64,000 nucleotides of DNA. Origin: Edolisoma coerulescens (lineage: Eukaryota; Chordata; Aves; Passeriformes; Campephagidae). Positions within the stretch are counted from its first letter, which is position 1. Every line of letters begins with the position of its first letter. The DNA is taken from NCBI GenBank assembly GCA_013397115.1, contig VWZW01007170.1, forward strand, positions 397 through 64,396, written 5' to 3'. The notes beneath the pieces are model-generated. The model had not been told where the DNA came from. It saw nothing but the letters and a program-made list of their open reading frames with translations, and ran no database searches. Positions 62,027 through 64,000 of this stretch are shown here, piece after piece. A program made the position numbers and the translations under genes.

Positions 62027-64000
62027 CTGTAATATTAACACAAGGTCTTTAATTCATACCTTTTGCCATTGAGAAAAAAAAATACTCCAATGCTTTTTTT
62101 TCACATTTCCAAAGGCTAGACAGTAATAGAAAAAAAAGAATAATCATGCCTTATTAATCTTGTCAAAGAGATAAAAAGCCATCTGTGAATATCTAGTAAA
62201 TACCTAGGAGATACCTTTAATGATACAGATTTGTTTAATAAAGTGATGGTTATGAGTGACTCTGTAAGGTTTGATGACAAGGTCTACAGGTGTTAGTTGA
62301 AGGCATGAGGTTAGAAAGAGTACTGCTGCATGAGGGCTGCTTTCAGCATGCACCTCCTGAAACACAAGATCCCAGAAAGCTGCCCTGCCTACGGGAACTC
62401 TGCATTTTTACTGTAACCGAGGCATAGCTCTATAGCTGTGTTGGAACCTGCATTTCTGACAGCTTCTTCCCTAAAACATGAAACCTTCTTGCTTGACAAT
62501 GCATAACTACACATATACAGCTTTGAAATTCTCCAAAACTTAGCCAACTGCGTCTTAAAGAAGTTTTGCTTAAAGAGACGGTGAGTTATGGATTTACAGG
62601 AGGTGTTTTGGGAGAATGTGGCATCCAGATTTGTATTTTACTGTGGTATCCAGATTTTTGTTTTTAAAAAAAACAAAGCCAAACAATCAACAAGCCCAGA
62701 CCCCCCCAGAGGTCAGCTGTTGTCGTAAGTTTTCTAACTGAAATAAGAGTCCTTTCAAGATCAGCTGTTCTCACTACACTTTTGGCTACATCTAAACACG
62801 AACTAGAAATATGCACCTTCTGGTCTTGGATGTGGCCCAGACACATAATTGTTGGGGCAGGCTTTCAATCCATGGATTTTATTGCAAACCCCTGAAATTC
62901 AAAGGGATTAAGATTTCATGTTCTGGTGTGGAGAACTGCAGTGACATACAGCAGATTGTACAAGGGTACAATTTTGACCATGTCCAGGCAGGCAAACTCC
63001 TCTTCTTTCTAAAAGTGACACTTAATTTTTATGTAAGGAAGACTCTCTCACCAGGAATTTTTGTCTGGGCAAAATGTTGGGAACTATGGAATTTTTCTTC
63101 CATCTCTGAGGGAATATTGCTATCTGTCTTTTACTTGAATCTCAGTTTCCCTGTTTGTAAAATTGTGATGATCAAATATACTGTAGACAAAGCAGCTGCC
63201 ATGGGTTTCTGAAAATCAATTTGCAGACACCAGTGTCTGAATTATAAAACTGTGTTGGGTGATAGGTAGATGTGGGTACCAGCAGTTGCCAGACATCTCT
63301 CCCTGCAAAATGGCACAAGATAACTACTGATGTCAACAGAAGATCCTGTCTGTTATTTCACTTTTCCTTTCTGAGGATCAAAGGAACTGAACTGAACTGA
63401 AAAAAGAAGCAAGAAGTCCTGTTTGTGCCTTTTTCCATTTATAGAGTTTGAAGATCTGAATATGCTTTATTTTTAGCTCTATATGACTCAGATTACTGAG
63501 ATGTTTTGAAGGTCTTATCTGAAAGAACATTGTAGAATATGACAAAATTGACCTGAGAAATAAAAGAGTAAAGTCAGCCTTTCTAGGGAATAAAAAATAT
63601 TTCTCTAATTTTCTGGTGTTTGTTTGTTTTTATATAATTTTCAATTCGTTTTTATATATGTTTGAACATTATAAACAGCTATTGGAATCAAAATACCTAT
63701 TTGCAGGAGAGAATACAAACATTTGAAAAGGGACTTGAAGAAGTGCAATTCTAGAACACAGGTTAGTGATGTCTGAAATGAAAATATAAATTGATGGGAA
63801 TGCACGTCAAAGCCAGATAATGATACCTTTTCTCTGTTTAAATTTACATCTGATATTGATTATTAACAGGGAAAAACATGAGGGCCTTCTGTTTATGTAG
63901 CGGGGCTGGTGGCAGCCTTTACTTGTTACTATCCTTAAAACCTGGAGAACGAGTATTTGCAATGTGACTGCAATGGTAATGGGAAACATGGCTCTGTTCT
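62027..64000 (-). other. ST18: ST18 5' intron or leader region (partial)
   Basis: This region lies upstream of the start-codon exon. No coding exon, CpG-rich promoter or convincing 5'UTR exon was seen. A MIR/CORE-SINE-like fragment lies at about 63100-63185. The 133-codon plus-strand ORF at 62811-63212 overlaps that repeat and is treated as chance. Confidence 0.6.
63100..63185 (+). mobile_element. MIR/CORE-SINE-like fragment
   Basis: The segment CTCAGTTTCCCTGTTTGTAA, followed by AATTGTGATGAT, resembles the MIR core ('CTCAGTTTCCTCATCTGTAA AATGGGGATAAT'). MIR-type elements survive at low copy number in birds. The edges are approximate. Confidence 0.45.

Noticed and set aside
62811..63212. 133-codon plus-strand ORF, one of the longest not overlapping an ST18 exon
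   Set aside because: It overlaps a MIR-like repeat, has no recognisable domain or splice context, and its composition looks like translated intron.
1..64000. Prokaryotic or phage-like systems, CRISPR arrays, tRNA or rRNA genes
   Set aside because: No spaced direct-repeat array, cloverleaf or dense gene layout was seen; the spliced vertebrate gene and bird-type repeats explain the window.

Overview
This is vertebrate nuclear DNA, almost certainly from a bird. It is AT-rich and mostly intronic. It carries bird-type repeats: a CR1 LINE tail, a solo LTR resembling avian ERVL-type LTRs, and older amniote repeat fragments. No bacterial-style operon, tRNA, rRNA or CRISPR array was seen. The only gene I can support lies on the minus strand and fills the window: ST18 (suppression of tumorigenicity 18, also MYT3 or NZF3), a MYT1-family C2HC zinc-finger transcription factor. 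I rebuilt 17 coding exons from the ATG at 62026 down to 783. All introns are GT-AG, all phases match, and every exon is open. Together they encode 924 residues plus one base. The family's C-terminal coiled coil (about 120-130 residues in human ST18, from memory) lies beyond position 1, so the gene is 3'-truncated by the window edge. Non-coding 5' exons and the promoter lie beyond 64000 or were not recognised. Layout from gene 5' to 3' (high to low coordinate): 64000-60000 holds the start-codon exon and a 31-nt microexon. A 15.6 kb intron (60047-44492) follows. Exon 3 (44491-44301) carries the nuclear-localisation-like basic clusters, and the large exon 4 (39999-39202) the acidic N-terminal region and a conserved helix block. 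Exons 5-7 (36442-32888) encode zinc fingers 1 and 2. Exons 8-11 (31768-13695) encode the central MYT1 domain and linker. Exons 12-17 (10412-783) encode fingers 3 to 6. The most interesting structure is the exon design of fingers 3-6. Fingers 3 and 4 are each made by a 63-nt exon plus a short partner exon, and all boundaries are in phase 2. The two 63-nt exons encode the same 20 residues with 14 of 20 codons changed synonymously. Exons 12-16 are all multiples of three, so finger number could vary without a frameshift. No new kind of biological system was found; the remaining observations concern repeats and short sequence motifs in introns.
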